DNA from: Microplitis mediator
Lineage: Eukaryota > Arthropoda > Insecta > Hymenoptera > Braconidae
Length of the DNA: 64,000 nt
Direction of reading: 5' to 3'
NCBI RefSeq assembly: GCF_029852145.1
Contig: NC_079976.1
Span: 14,431,104-14,495,103 of the forward strand
The notes under the pieces are model-generated. The model saw nothing but the letters and a program-made list of their open reading frames with translations. It did not search any database and was not told the DNA's origin. The stretch's first letter is position 1. Each line of letters starts with the position of its first letter. The translations under genes and the position numbers were made by a program. This document shows, in pieces, positions 34,534 through 45,775 of this stretch.

Positions 34534-34573
34534 CTAGCACTGCGAAGTAATGCTGACGCGATCCCGCAGTGCT
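34534..34573 (+). repeat. Hairpin in the LINE 3' UTR
   Basis: CTAGCACTGCG pairs with CGCAGTGCTAG across an 18-nt loop, just after ORF2. A 3' UTR structure may be recognised by the element's reverse transcriptase. Confidence 0.65.
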
Positions 34574-34814
34574 AGGTCTAAAGAAGGGAGGGATTGAGGT
34601 TTTTAGCCGGTAGGGCCCCCAAGGATACAGTTATTTGCTTAAAACATCATTTAAGTAAATACATCCTTGGGAGAGGAGCCCGGCACACGGAGAACAATAG
34701 GCATATGGAGAGCAGCTTATGCTTTTCATATGAATATTGTTTTCTACGGTGCGGTGACGCATTTTTCCCTCAATCTCCTTCCTAAAAATAAAAAAAAAAA
34801 AAAAAATAAATAAA

Positions 34815-34828
34815 ATAAGGCCATCAGG
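34815..34828. repeat. LINE target-site duplication, right copy
   Basis: ATAAGGCCATCAGG follows the A-rich LINE tail and repeats 29553-29566. Confidence 0.92.
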
Positions 34829-34890
34829 TGTTGTGCCTAAATATTCTACATCCTTATCAATAAAAAGGTCATTCGGCAGCCGAAATGTAA
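34815..34890 (-). pseudogene. YqaJ-like exonuclease gene, detached upstream piece
   Basis: Minus strand, in frame with the piece left of the LINE once the duplicated 14 bp is removed: FIDKDVEYLGTTPDGLI, the typical lead into the catalytic PDG motif of YqaJ exonucleases. Upstream the frame meets a stop at about 34903. An intron acceptor is possible before DVEYLG (ATTGATAAG), so earlier exons may lie beyond. No further exon could be identified. Confidence 0.65.
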
Positions 34891-35699
34891 GGTAGATTTA
34901 CCAATTAATCTATATAAAAAGTTTCATACATACTTATCTTGTGATACATGTTAGTGTATAATCATGATATGATATTAGGCTCGTTTTCTAAGAGTGAGAG
35001 TAAAAAAAGTCAACGACTATTTTCGATAGAGAACTTCAGATAGTTGATTTGACAAAACATTATATTGGTAATTTACTAAACTAACCTTCACGTAAACAAA
35101 GTATAAAAATTTTAATTAGTATGAGATCATAATTGCAATTACTTATTACGATGGCAAGATCAGTTATAATTATAGGACGTACAGGTACGATTGAAACAGC
35201 ATAAATAATAAAAAAAATACTTTTAAAATATAAAATAGCAGTGAAATTTACAGGTTATTTTGTTCACACTATAATGTAACTGACAAAATTGTATTATAAT
35301 GGGAAATGCATAAGTTATGTGAAATGAAAACCATATTTTCAACATTTTTTGATTCCATTAAAATTTTTAAGGCTATCAAATTATTGGAAGAATTGGTCAA
35401 AACATTAAGTTTAGGGTCATAAATTAAAGCTTATTAGACAAGCTTTCAAATACTTTTTACGGAAATCATCTATGAGTTTTAGTTTTAAAGTTATATGAAC
35501 TTGTAAGTGGATAAAATTTTTTTTTTTTTGAAAAATCGTGGGAATTTGAAACAGCCATATCTTCTAAACTAATCGAACGATTTAGCCCATCTTTGAACTC
35601 AACCGTGGTAATCGCCCATAGAATAAGTGTAAGAAATTTCATTAAGATCCGATAAGGATTCTAGGCGCAATCGTGTTCTCAAAACTTGGTTCTATTACA

Positions 35700-35728
<29 letters not shown>
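34891..35728. other. Non-coding repeat-like stretch
   Basis: 35270-35690 has the look of half of a foldback element (phrases such as CAGCCATATCTTCTAAACTA) but no inverted partner in the window. It ends in an (AT)n microsatellite at 35699-35721 directly before the gypsy Gag, so no 5' LTR or primer site is present. Confidence 0.5.
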
Positions 35729-35730
<2 letters not shown>

Positions 35731-37033
35731 GAGTATCGAAAAAATGGAAACCTCCCTTATGGAGACCCAGAACGAAGTAACAGCATTAAAATCGCTAATC
35801 GAACAATTAATAGCAGAAAAACAAGAAATGAAAAACAAATTCGAAGATAATTGTCAAGCAGCCACTGCACATCAAATAAAATCACATTTCGAAAAAAATC
35901 AACACGTAGGTGCTTCACACCAAACGCCTCAAAACCTTAACTTCACAAAAAATTTGATCACAGGAAATAAAATAGATTATAAAGACTTTTTGAAAACTAT
36001 TCCGGACTTTGACGGTACAAAAGACGGTTACCCGATAGAATCATTCACTAAAGCATGCAAAAACGCTAAAAAACTTTTTAAAGACGAAATTGACAAAGAA
36101 TTTCTAGTTAAATTATTACAGACCAAATGTAAAGGCGAACCTTTAAAAAGGGTTAGCAATTTAGACCCGACAAATATTGACGATTTCATTTCATTCTTAA
36201 ACTCACATTTTCGACATAGTAAAGAAGTTTCATTGTGGATGAAAGAATTTGACAATTTCCGACAAAACCCAAACGAACGTGTCATAAACTTTAATTACAG
36301 AGTAAGTCAACACTTACAAAGTACATTATCAGAAATCGAATATACCGACGGGGAAAATAAAATAGAAAAAGCTACGCTAGCTAGAGAAACCGCAATTTGA
36401 TCGTTTATGTCAGGTTTACACCCGAAATTTGCTATTTTCTTGCAAGAGGATAGATATCCAGACCTCGAATCTGCGACAAAATCTGCCGAAAAAGTAGAAA
36501 GACAACTACAACAAATGAAAAATGTTGACAACTTTTTCAAAGTATATGATTCCCAAGCTAAAAAAGAAAGTAAAGATTATTATCATATTCCTTTAGATAA
36601 CAAACTTGACCCTCGAAATACTCGGGACAATAGTAATAGAAATAATTATCGTCAGAATTCTTATAATAACACTCAAAATTACGCAGAAACGCAAAATAAA
36701 TATCAAACTAAAAATCATTCAATAGAACAAATCATTAAATTCTGTAAATTTTGTAAAAGAAATAACCATAATGTTGATGAATGTAGAGCCTTAATATATA
36801 AAAATAAAACTGAACTAAGACCAGATCCAAATAAAAATATTTTAAAGTGTAGCTATTGCAATATGAATGGTCATTCAGTTAATAATTGCCGTAGAAAAAT
36901 TTACAACGAAGGAAAACGCGACGGTTTAAATCCAAATCAGAATACGAGTACGGGAAACGACAAAACGTTTCCTCGTATAGGCGCGCCGATGGGAAACGTA
37001 GCAGCGCAGCGCCAGATACCACACCCAAACTAA
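35729..37033 (+). pseudogene. gag: Gypsy Gag with one internal stop
   Basis: ATG 35729 begins an N-terminal coiled-coil-like helix (QNEVTALKSLIEQLIAEKQE). The capsid region follows with IPDFDGTKDGYPIESF and FLNSHFRHS. At 36398-36400 a TGA interrupts the frame, which resumes as SFMSGLHPKFAIFL, so the two reported pieces are one gene. After a polar N-rich linker, two CCHC zinc knuckles appear: CKFCKRNNHNVDEC and CSYCNMNGHSVNNC. The frame ends at TAA 37031, immediately preceded by the slippery-type heptamer CCCAAAC (37024-37030) in the phase needed for a -1 shift into the protease frame. Confidence 0.88.
37024..37030 (+). promoter_or_regulatory. Candidate -1 frameshift site, gag to pol
   Basis: C CCA AAC in the Gag frame, directly followed by the Gag stop TAA. 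Slipping back one base continues as LRLPSKTYSVGAIATDY in the frame that holds the protease DTG motif. Confidence 0.65.
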
Positions 37034-39486
37034 GATTACCATCAAAAACTTATTCCGTAGGTGCTATAGCAACTGACTATAAACCCACGTCGATTATGCT
37101 TAGATCTAAAGATATAATATCTAGTTATGGAAAAATTTTAATAGACACCGGCTGTAATTTAAATTTGATTGAATATGGAGAAGTATAATATAAAAAATTA
37201 ATTGATGAATCTAATTGTTATAAATTAAATGGTGTCTCTGAAGCTATCACTTTAGGTAGAATAAAAATAGAAATTTTCAATAAAAATACTTATTTCCACG
37301 TAATACCAGATGAATTTCCTTTAGATTATACGGGCATACTCGGCATGGAATTTTTACGAGAACATGGCGGAATAATAAATTTAGTAGATAATACGGTAAC
37401 ATTTCAACGCTTAAATAATTTACAAATGTCATTAACAGAAGGAGAATATTTCGTTTTAAAAGCTCGTATAAAAACAGCAATGTTTGTTCGAGTAAATAGT
37501 AAACTAGAAGAGGGTTATACACCCCATATTGAATTTGAAAACGGTATTTACGCAGGCGAAGCTTTAGTAAGTAATAATAACGGTATCGCTCATTTGTACG
37601 CGATTAATACTCTCGATTAAGATGTTAAAGTAAAAGTACCCGTGATTCCTCTGTACCCTTTCGGGACAAGCGAAGACGAGGATACTAGCTTGACGCAAGA
37701 CGACACGGATAGATACGATAATAGTACTCGGACGCGGGGAAATCGTGTTGATGAGGTGTTAAAACTTTTGCGTTTAGAACATTTGAATGAGGAAGAGCGT
37801 AAAGCAATAGTTTCTCTTGTAGAGAAATACGCTGACCTATACCACATTCCGGGAGAACCACTGCGCGCGACAGAGACAGCAACCCATACTATACCTACTA
37901 CCGATGACGTTCCTGTAAATACTCGACAATACAGACACCCTTCTGCACAGAAAGACGAAATAGAAAAACAGATAACGGAATTAATGTTAATGGATATAAT
38001 TGAACCTTCGACCTCACCGTATAATTCTCCTTTATGGATAGTACCCAAAAAGGCTGACTCTAAAGGCAATAAAACATGGCGTCTAGTAATTGATTACCGC
38101 AAATTAAATGATAAAACTGTTAAAGATGCATATCCACTACCGTTGATAAATGATATTCTTGATCAATTAGGTGGTGCGATTTATTTTTCAGTATTTGATT
38201 TAAAATCCGGTTTTTATCAATTGAAAGTAGATTCTAAAGATAAACACAAAACAGCATTTACAACTCCTCATGGTCATTATCAATTTAATAGAATGCCGTT
38301 TGGACTTAAAAATGCTCCAGCAACATTCCAAAGGTTAATGGATTTAGTCTTGCGCGGGTTACAAGGAGCTGATCTCTTTGTTTACTTAGACGATATCGTT
38401 ATTTACGCACATTCTCTAGAAGAACACAACACTAAATTCAATAAATTAGCCGAACGTTTGCGAAGTGCGAATTTAACTCTACAAGCCGATGAATGCGAAT
38501 TCTTAAAAAAAGAAGTAATCTATTTAGGCCATCTTATATCTGCCGACGGTGTCAAGCCTGATCCGGATAAAATAAAAGCAATTAAATGTTTCAAAACACC
38601 CGGAAGTACGACTCAAGTGAGGGAATTCCTCGGACTTGCTGGTTATTATCGGCGATTTATTAAGGATTTCGCAAAAATCTCTAAGTGCCTATCTGATCTT
38701 ACAAGTAAAAACGCAAGATTTACATGGACGCCTGAACATCAGGTAGCTTTTGAAACCTTGCGGGATAAACTATGTACAGCTCCGATATTGCAATATCCAG
38801 ATTTTTCGAAACCATTTATGTTAACGACCGATGCATCTAACTACGCAGTTGGAGCAATCCTCTCACAGGGTAAAATTGGCGAAGACACAATTGTAGCAAC
38901 AGCTTCTCGTGTGCTTAACAAATATGAAAAAAATTACTCAACCACAGAAAAAGAAATGGTTGCAGCTTTATTCGGTATGAAAACCTTTAGACCGTATCTC
39001 TATGGCAGAGAGTTCACTCTTGTTACCGATCACAGACCGCTAGTTTGGGTAAATAATATGAATGACCCAACATCGCGTGTAATGAGATGGAGAGAACGGC
39101 TTAAAGAAGTCGAGTACACTGTGTTATATAAGGCGGGAAAAATAAATACAAACGCGGACGCTTTATCGCGCAATCCGATCATCGAAAACCGTGAAACGTA
39201 TCCTATTAAAATTAAATGGCGACCCGGTAAACCAGGAATCGCTAGATTAAGGACTTCAGATCCTTCAGATGATGGTAAAATTATTAAAAAGAAAACTAAA
39301 TATCATAAAAATTCAGAGTCAAGCAGCTCGAATGAAAAATTAAAATTGAAAAATAATAATAAAAATTATAATAAAAATAAATTAAGTTCAGAGGAAAATA
39401 CTACAAATGATAAAATAATTTGCGATAAAAATAAAATTACAACTAACTCAGTCGACAGAGTTAGAAAAATTAATTCGAAAATTCAA

Positions 39487-39714
39487 ATTCTTGAGCAAAA
39501 TACTCAAGCGGTCGATCGAAAGGGTTCGGTCGAAAAACGAAAAATTCTTGAGCAAAATACTCAAGCGGTCGATCTAAAAGATTCGGTCGAAAAACGAAAA
39601 ATTCTTGAGCACAATACTCAAGCGGTCGATCTAAAAGATTCGGTCGAAAAACGAAAAATTTTTGAGTCAAAAACCCAAGCGGTTGGGCATACAAACCCAG
39701 TCGTCAAACCCACT
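39487..39714 (+). repeat. 57-bp tandem repeat inside pol
   Basis: Four units starting at 39487, 39544, 39601 and 39658 encode ILEQNTQAVDLKDSVEKRK with few changes. Exact multiples of three keep the frame. TTGAG/CTCAA short stems occur in each unit. Confidence 0.85.
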
Positions 39715-40154
39715 AGCGATGGCAATAGGACTGATCACCCTATCAACCAACGGTTAGGTAAAAATAATAAAAACGGTTATATCGGTAAAAATAAAAATTT
39801 ACAAAAGAAAAGATCTGACGTCAGACGATATAATCAATATGAAAAATTTTCGAGTACTGAATCACTAAGCGAAGTTGATTACAGTAAAAATAAAAATAAT
39901 AAAATAAATACAAATAATCCTCAAGAACTAAAATCCAATTTAATAAATATAAATAATCAAAATAAAAGCAAGTTAAACTCTAATGAAAATTCAAATTCTA
40001 TGAATAAATCTAATGAAAAAACGAAAATAAATAAAGATTCTAAATTAAATTCAAAAGTTTTATCAAATCAAGAATCAGATAAATCGATAAATCTCCCTAA
40101 TTACTCTGACGTATCATCGTCATCAGGAGACATTTACGATGCGCTAGCCCTGAG

Positions 40155-40161
40155 AAAAAAC
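40155..40161 (+). promoter_or_regulatory. Candidate -1 frameshift site inside pol
   Basis: A AAA AAC is in the correct phase of the RT/RNase H frame, three bases before TGA 40165. A -1 slip continues as LMKYNPSCLSDDSYL in the next frame. Confidence 0.6.
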
Positions 40162-41909
40162 TTATGAAATATAATCCTTCGTGTTTAAGTGACGATTCTT
40201 ATTTAACTGATTTCGGGTTGTCTTATATAAATACTCCAAAACGTAAAAATTCACGTAATTTAACTCCATCACCTCAATCTCTAAATCCACAGACACCTAA
40301 AAGTCACAAAAACACAAATACTCCATTACCATTATCACCAAACGTACGAACACAAAATACATCCACACATTCAGACCTAAATATACAAACAGATAAGAGA
40401 AATACAAAAATTGATAAAAATAAACCTATTCTTTCTCAAATTAAAAGAACGACCAAGATGGCAGAATTTACACCTTCTCCAGCAAAACGTACACGTAGAA
40501 AAGTAAATAGACAAAGCAAAAAAATAAAAAAAATTATAATTCCAGAAACTTAAGACGACGAATCAAACACTGACGAAACAGAAATGACTGACTCAAAAAT
40601 ATATTCCGAACATTCAAATGACATTAGCACTGAATCACCAATTGAGACAATCCCTATCACTCCTAGAACTCCTATTAAACCCAAATCCGTAAATAATAAA
40701 GACATGGGAGGTGCAATCTCATGGTCTTCTGATGAAGGCGGCAACCACCCAAGAATTATGGACGTCTCTGCGTTAATTCATAATGAGCCAGAAAATAAAA
40801 TAAATATGTCAACTAACGACATAATAGGAAATTCTTTCACAACAGAACCCATGATAATAGAATCACCCGACGAAACAACAACTACCAATAACAACACATT
40901 AACACAGAAAAAAATAGTCAATAAAAATACAGTAAAGACACAAACAAATACTACTAAAACAAACCCAAATTTAAATAATACAGACAAAAACAGACCTCAC
41001 GGTACTGATACGGAACAAACACATGCTAATAAAATTACACCAGAACTACGTAGATCAACTAGAAAACGTAAAATCAAAACATGTTCATGTTGTACAGATT
41101 ACGACGAACACACACATTCACAAAAACAGATTCCGAATAAAATACAACATCTTGCGAATAACTTTAAAAATAAAACGAGAAAGTCAATTAGTAAAAATTC
41201 ACAACCCAAATTGCCAGACATAATGGTTACTTTGAAAGCAATTAAACGTCAACAAAATTTAAATAATAAACGGAATAATGATAGATTGTCAATAATAAAC
41301 GAAAATCTAAGCCCAGTAAATTCACAACAAACTATCTCACGTAAAGAATCACAAAATCCTACACTAAATTCACCTATCGACCCAAATTCAAAATCGCCTG
41401 AACGAATAAACTCATTCAACGACCTAAATTCTGATCAACAGATAAATTCAGTTGACGACCAAAATTTTGAACAAATAGAACAAACACATTCATTTAACGA
41501 CCAAAATTTTGACGAACTTGAACAAATAAATTCATCTGATGATGAAGTAGACACACGACAAAATTTGACACAATTAAATTCAGACGGAAACCAAAACAAT
41601 TCAAACAACGATGCGATCATGATAGCAAACGACAATTTATCTAACGAAGAAATAGATTCTGATGATGATTCATCCGTAGTTTCAGTAATGTCGAACGACT
41701 TCAGTAACGATAATATAATAGAGACTAGAGACAATTTAGAAATGCAAAAAAATAGTTATTTATGTTTTTTTAATACAGACGGTCCTGTTACAAGCGAAAT
41801 AGGAAAGCAATTATTATTGTCAGGATATTTAAATTTAAGTCCATTTGCTGATTATAAAGTAGGTCAAGTAATCAAAATGGGAACATCAAAAAAAAAGTAC
41901 TTGCGTTAG
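40161..41909 (+). pseudogene. Gypsy Pol middle segment, N/S/D-rich, with possible macro-like end
   Basis: The frame is reached by a -1 slip at 40155-40161; its first ATG overlaps the preceding stop (ATGA). It is interrupted once by TAA at 40551 and runs on to TAG 41907. Most is low complexity: TPK/N-rich, then repeated FNDLNSDQQ and DDQNFEQIEQ units and acidic SDDDSS runs. Near the end it becomes ordered: YLCFFNTDGPVTSEIGKQLL, GYL, VGQVIKMGTSKKK. That block, with its continuation in the next frame (LALVIQNN ... LKLISVSQGRSNLSKTVW ... IKIIMC), resembles macro (ADP-ribose-binding-fold) domains that some insect gypsy elements carry before integrase. The macro assignment is a pattern judgement. 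Confidence 0.55.
41888..41897 (+). promoter_or_regulatory. A9G homopolymer at a third -1 frame change
   Basis: Nine A then G. A -1 slip on A AAA AAG continues as VLALVIQNNSTDVATEKDY into the integrase frame. A single-base deletion in the A run would give the same picture. Confidence 0.45.
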
Positions 41910-43174
41910 TTATTCAAAATAACAGCACAGATGTAGCTACCGAAAAAGATTATTGTAAAACTTTTAAAAATTTAAAATTATGTATGGAAAAATCAAAATT
42001 AAAATTAATTAGTGTTTCTCAAGGGCGAAGTAATTTATCCAAAACTGTATGGTCAAAAATAAAAAGTATTATAGCTAAAACATTTAAAGGGACAGATATT
42101 AAAATAATCATGTGTAGAGACCAAATAATAATACCTCCAGTAGAAGAGAGACAGAAGATTATGGCTGAGAATCACGAGACCCCAATGGCAGGTCATAAAG
42201 GTGTCACTAAAACGTACAATAGAATTAGACAAAGATATTTTTGGGATAATATTAAAAAAAATGTTGAAGATTTTGTTAGAAAATGTATCAGTTGTCAGAA
42301 AAAGAAATTAGTAAGAATTAAAACAAAACAACCGATGGTAATTACTGATACATCCGCAGAAATTTGGGATAAAGTAGCATTAGATATTGTGGTACCGAAT
42401 AAAACATCAGCTAACGGTTACTCATACATTTTAACGATGCAAGATGACCTTTCAAAATATTGTTTCGCAATACCTTTAGTAACTATGACAGCAAAAGATA
42501 TCGCAATAGCACTAGTTGAAAATTTCATATTAAAACATGGTTGTCCAAAAGTAATTTTGACAGACCAAGGTCAAGCTTTTATAGGTAAAGTAATGGGTTG
42601 GGTAGCTAAAACTTTTAAAATGAAACAAATAAAAACAACAGCTTTTCATCCTTAATCGAATGGTTCTCTGGAAAGAAGCCATCAAGTTTTAACAGACTAT
42701 ATTAAACATTTTACAAGTCATGACGATTGGGATAAATGGTTGCCTCATGCAACTTTTGCCTATAATACAAGCGTACACGAAGGTACGAAATTTACACCAT
42801 ATAGATTAGTGTTTGGTAAAGAAGCGCGATAACCATCAGAATTTTCATATTTAGATGATATCCCTACCTACGCGAATTACGTTAAAGAACTTGCAATTCG
42901 ATTGTTAGAATCAAGAAAAGAAGCAAGAGAAAATTTAGAAATTTTAAAACTAAAATCCAAAATACGATACGATAAGAAAATAAATCCCGTACAGTTTAAA
43001 ATAGGTCAAAATATTTATTTAATTAAAAATCAGAAAGACGGTAAATTTGATGACAATTATTTAGGTCCTTACAGAGTGACAGACGTACTGCCAGACAAAA
43101 ACGATATAGAAATAGAATATAAGCCAGGAAAAAGAAAAATTATTCATTGTGATCGAGCAAAAATAGCGCACTAA
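41897..43174 (+). pseudogene. Gypsy integrase with two internal stops
   Basis: After the last strands of the macro-like block, the HHCC zinc-binding domain is clear (HETPMAGHKGVTKTY ... RKCISCQKKK). The catalytic core follows: WDKVALDIVVPN (Asp), VILTDQGQAFIG (Asp) and NGSLERSHQVL (Glu). TAA at 42653 interrupts the conserved FHP-x-SNG motif, and another TAA lies at 42830. A C-terminal domain ends the frame (FKIGQNIYLIKNQKDGKF ... NYLGPYRV ... IHCDRAKIAH). All three catalytic residues are present but the stops disable this copy. The position after RNase H is normal for Ty3/gypsy, but separated from it by about 2.7 kb. Confidence 0.9.
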
Positions 43175-44341
43175 AATATAAATTTTTCTTTCACCTCTCT
43201 GTTCTACGACTAACATTCATTCTAAATTTACATGTATATAAGCAAGCAAACTTCATGAAAATTTACAAAAATCAACCGAGACAACTTTTCTTTTAAATTG
43301 TTGAAATTAATGAAATAAATAAAAAATTTTAATAGTAATAAAAATATACACAAATAAATTAGAAAAAAAACTGCTATTGATTCGAATCGACTAATAATGC
43401 TGAGAAACTTTGAAAAATGATGTCTTTTATTATACAATTAACACGAAAAATTATATATAAAAAAAAAAGATGGAAGAATTATTTTTTTTTTTTAACAATA
43501 TAAAGACTTCAATAGAAATATAACATATAGACTTGAGAAAAGTGTAACATAAGTTTTTGTATTCTTGTAGCGTATACGAACTTATGACCTTAAAACAATA
43601 GCATACACAATAATCAATTTTTTTTTATACAATCGAAAATCAGTAGAAATTAGAAAAATATGGAAATTTTGTTATTTATATAACATCTAGACTAACACTA
43701 TACGACAAGAATAGATAATTCTTTTTCTTTTTTTCTCATAGCATTTAAATCACATGTTGAACAAACAAAAAAAAAAAAAACAAAAAAAAATAATAACAAA
43801 AAGTAAATAATAAGAAATACAATTCAAATAGAAAAAAAAAAAGTAGATAAAAAAAATTATAAAAAAATTCATATACAGATTGATTTATATGTATATAGAC
43901 ATAGAACGAAATAATTTTTCGGAAATCTAAACTCAGACACCACTGAATTTAGCTAGAACAAAGACTCTATCATTTTATTTGTATCTCATAATTCAGAAAT
44001 TACAAGCAATAAAAATTCGACAAGTAATGAAAAAAAAAAAAAAAAAAAAACTTTAACAATTCAAATATTACGAAACTTGTCATTAAAATGACACATAATT
44101 ATGTTGAATTTCCCACCAAAGTATAAAGTACTAATTTATTTGCTAAAATTAACACAGTAACTGTTAATATCTTAATAGATGTACAATGTTTTTTATTTAG
44201 AATAAGCATTTGATCATGGGCTACAGGTCGGTACACAGATTTCATAACTTTGAAATAAAAATTATTGTATAAAACAGAAAAAAAATACTTTTTTTTTTCG
44301 ATGAGAGATAAGGCCCAAAACAAGCGGGGCGCTTGTCCACC
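43175..44341. other. Gypsy 3' non-coding region
   Basis: AT-rich with many A-runs (43745-43860, 44030-44050). I see no envelope-like ORF. It ends at the polypurine tract. Confidence 0.5.
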
Positions 44342-44352
44342 GGGTGGGGAGG
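44342..44352 (+). promoter_or_regulatory. Polypurine tract of the gypsy element
   Basis: GGGTGGGGAGG lies directly before the LTR start TGTTACG, as expected for plus-strand priming. Confidence 0.7.
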
Positions 44353-45167
44353 TGTTACGTCCCAGTCTGCTCATCAGATGGCTCTGCCAATTTTTAAATC
44401 TTAAATAATAATAGACCGACTTGAGACCCGCCAAATCGATATATTTAAATAATAGAATAATAATATATTTTCTTTATAATAAATATTAATAAGTATGCAC
44501 TTAAAAATAGTCAAATAGATAAGATATTTTTCATGCATTATAATATTTATTCATCATCGACAATTTCTCCAAAAGAATGTTAATAAATAAAAATAGATAA
44601 GAATAATTGTACGACAAATAATGACGGTTAAAAGAATATAAAAAGTGAAATTAGTTTTTCCACGAAAAAGTGAAAACATTGAAAAACATCGTCCGACTGC
44701 TGACGCAACAGCATCCGCGTCGAACGATGATAACGAAACTCCCTCTTTTTGGGAATAAGGCCCTAAAACCTTATCCCACTTTTCTCTAGGATGTTGGCTC
44801 ATGTAAAGATATAAAAAGCCGATGCCCAATGCATCACTAGCTCACACTCGTACTCTCTCACATCAACCAGAAATTATAGTAGTGCGGTTTATAACACGCA
44901 AGTAATCTCCCGGTTTAAATTAATTATATTATTCTTTTGACACGAAGTTATTTGTCACATAATAATTGTAAACTCAAGTGTATATTTATCCAAATTCTTC
45001 GACTATTCTATTTTATATGAATAAATCAAACATATTTATTCTTTAAATCACGACCAAGTTATTTCGAGCTTTCGAGAACTACCCCGTATCCGAAGATCTA
45101 CAGTCACGTCCAATTCAAATAATTCGCGCCGGCAACTCACAAGCCGACACGACTCCAGGACGTAACA
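44353..45167 (+). repeat. 3' LTR of the gypsy element
   Basis: 815 bp from TGTTACGTCC to GGACGTAACA, with 10-bp inverted ends of the TG...CA type. It has a TATA box TATAAAAAG (44810) and AATAAA near 45020, in the right order for U3-R-U5. No partner LTR is in the window, so it is identified by its ends, signals and polypurine tract. Confidence 0.75.
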
Positions 45168-45775
45168 CAGGGTTGATTAGAGTTGTTGCAATAGTTATTG
45201 CCAAATTAATAATTGATACCAATGGAACCTGTACGCATTTTATATTACAACGAAGACTGTAAGTACCTTTGTGCTTTATACATTGGCGTGTAATTTGTTC
45301 CCGCGTTAGTGGCCATTTGTATATCTCACACGTGTGAGTGAGAGAGGGAGCGCAATACTTATAGTAGAGTTTAACGTATATAAATACTTGCGTACTCGTT
45401 TGTCCCAGCGGAAATTTATCCAAAACTTGGAAAGTAATATTTATTATATTTTATTATTAAATAATTATTAGTGACTGTTCATATGGTTTGACGGTAAATA
45501 ATTAATAATATTCACATTTAGTATTCATCCGAGTATTGAATATTATTGGGAACGTCTTATATTAGTTGCGGAAGATATTTACAATTTATTAATTATTATC
45601 TGGGAAACATTTTTGATTTAATGAGATAATATTGTTTGGTAATTATTATTTATTATTTTGCGGTAAATATCTACTCGTATGGGAATTATTATTTGTGATT
45701 ATTATTTATTATTTTGAGAAGTATTTTACAATGATTTATATATCATCAGTGTTTCTGTATCATTTTTGCGTTGAA
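45168..45775. other. No gene recognised
   Basis: AT-rich, with a small palindrome CTCACACGTGTGAG near 45337. Nothing else supported. Confidence 0.4.

Larger units (their letters stand above)
29567..34814 (+). mobile_element. Full-length, decayed R1-clade-like LINE
   Basis: A 5.25-kb non-LTR retrotransposon bounded by a 14-bp duplication, with a 5' UTR, ORF1 with zinc knuckles, ORF2 with APE endonuclease, reverse transcriptase and a C-terminal zinc motif, and a 3' UTR ending in an A-rich (AATAAA)n-like tail. ORF1 overlaps ORF2 by a few codons, as in R1-type elements. Frameshifts and stops in both ORFs mean this copy can no longer move by itself. The clear duplication and full length still argue for an insertion that is not ancient. 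Confidence 0.9.
37030..40167 (+). pseudogene. pol: Gypsy protease, RT and RNase H with a long low-complexity tail
   Basis: Protease: KILIDTGCNLNLIEYG, then ILGMEFLREHGG. Stops interrupt at 37186 and 37618. The uninterrupted part from 37621 carries RT: WRLVIDYRKLND, FSVFDLKSGFYQL, FNRMPFGLKNAPATFQ, LFVYLDDIVIYA (YLDD) and LGLAGYYRRFIKDF; and RNase H: LTTDASNYAVGAILSQG, TEKEMVAALFG, LVTDHRPLVW and NADALSR. The polymerase core has no stop of its own. After RNase H, about 320 residues of Lys/Asn/Ser-rich sequence replace the expected run into integrase, including a 19-residue tandem repeat. The frame ends at TGA 40165, just behind A AAA AAC (40155-40161). Confidence 0.9.
35729..45167 (+). mobile_element. 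Ty3/gypsy retrotransposon lacking a visible 5' LTR
   Basis: Order: Gag, protease, reverse transcriptase, RNase H, a long K/N/S/D-rich insertion, a possible macro-like domain, integrase, non-coding 3' region, polypurine tract and one LTR-like repeat. Frames run 2, 1, 0, 2, each change being -1. Six in-frame stops show that this copy is dead. The 5' end is replaced by an AT microsatellite. Confidence 0.85.

Noticed and set aside
40584..41909. Separate gene between RNase H and integrase
   Set aside because: It is in the same frame as 40164-40553 apart from one stop and leads into the integrase by a -1 step, so I treat it as part of the element's Pol rather than a captured gene.
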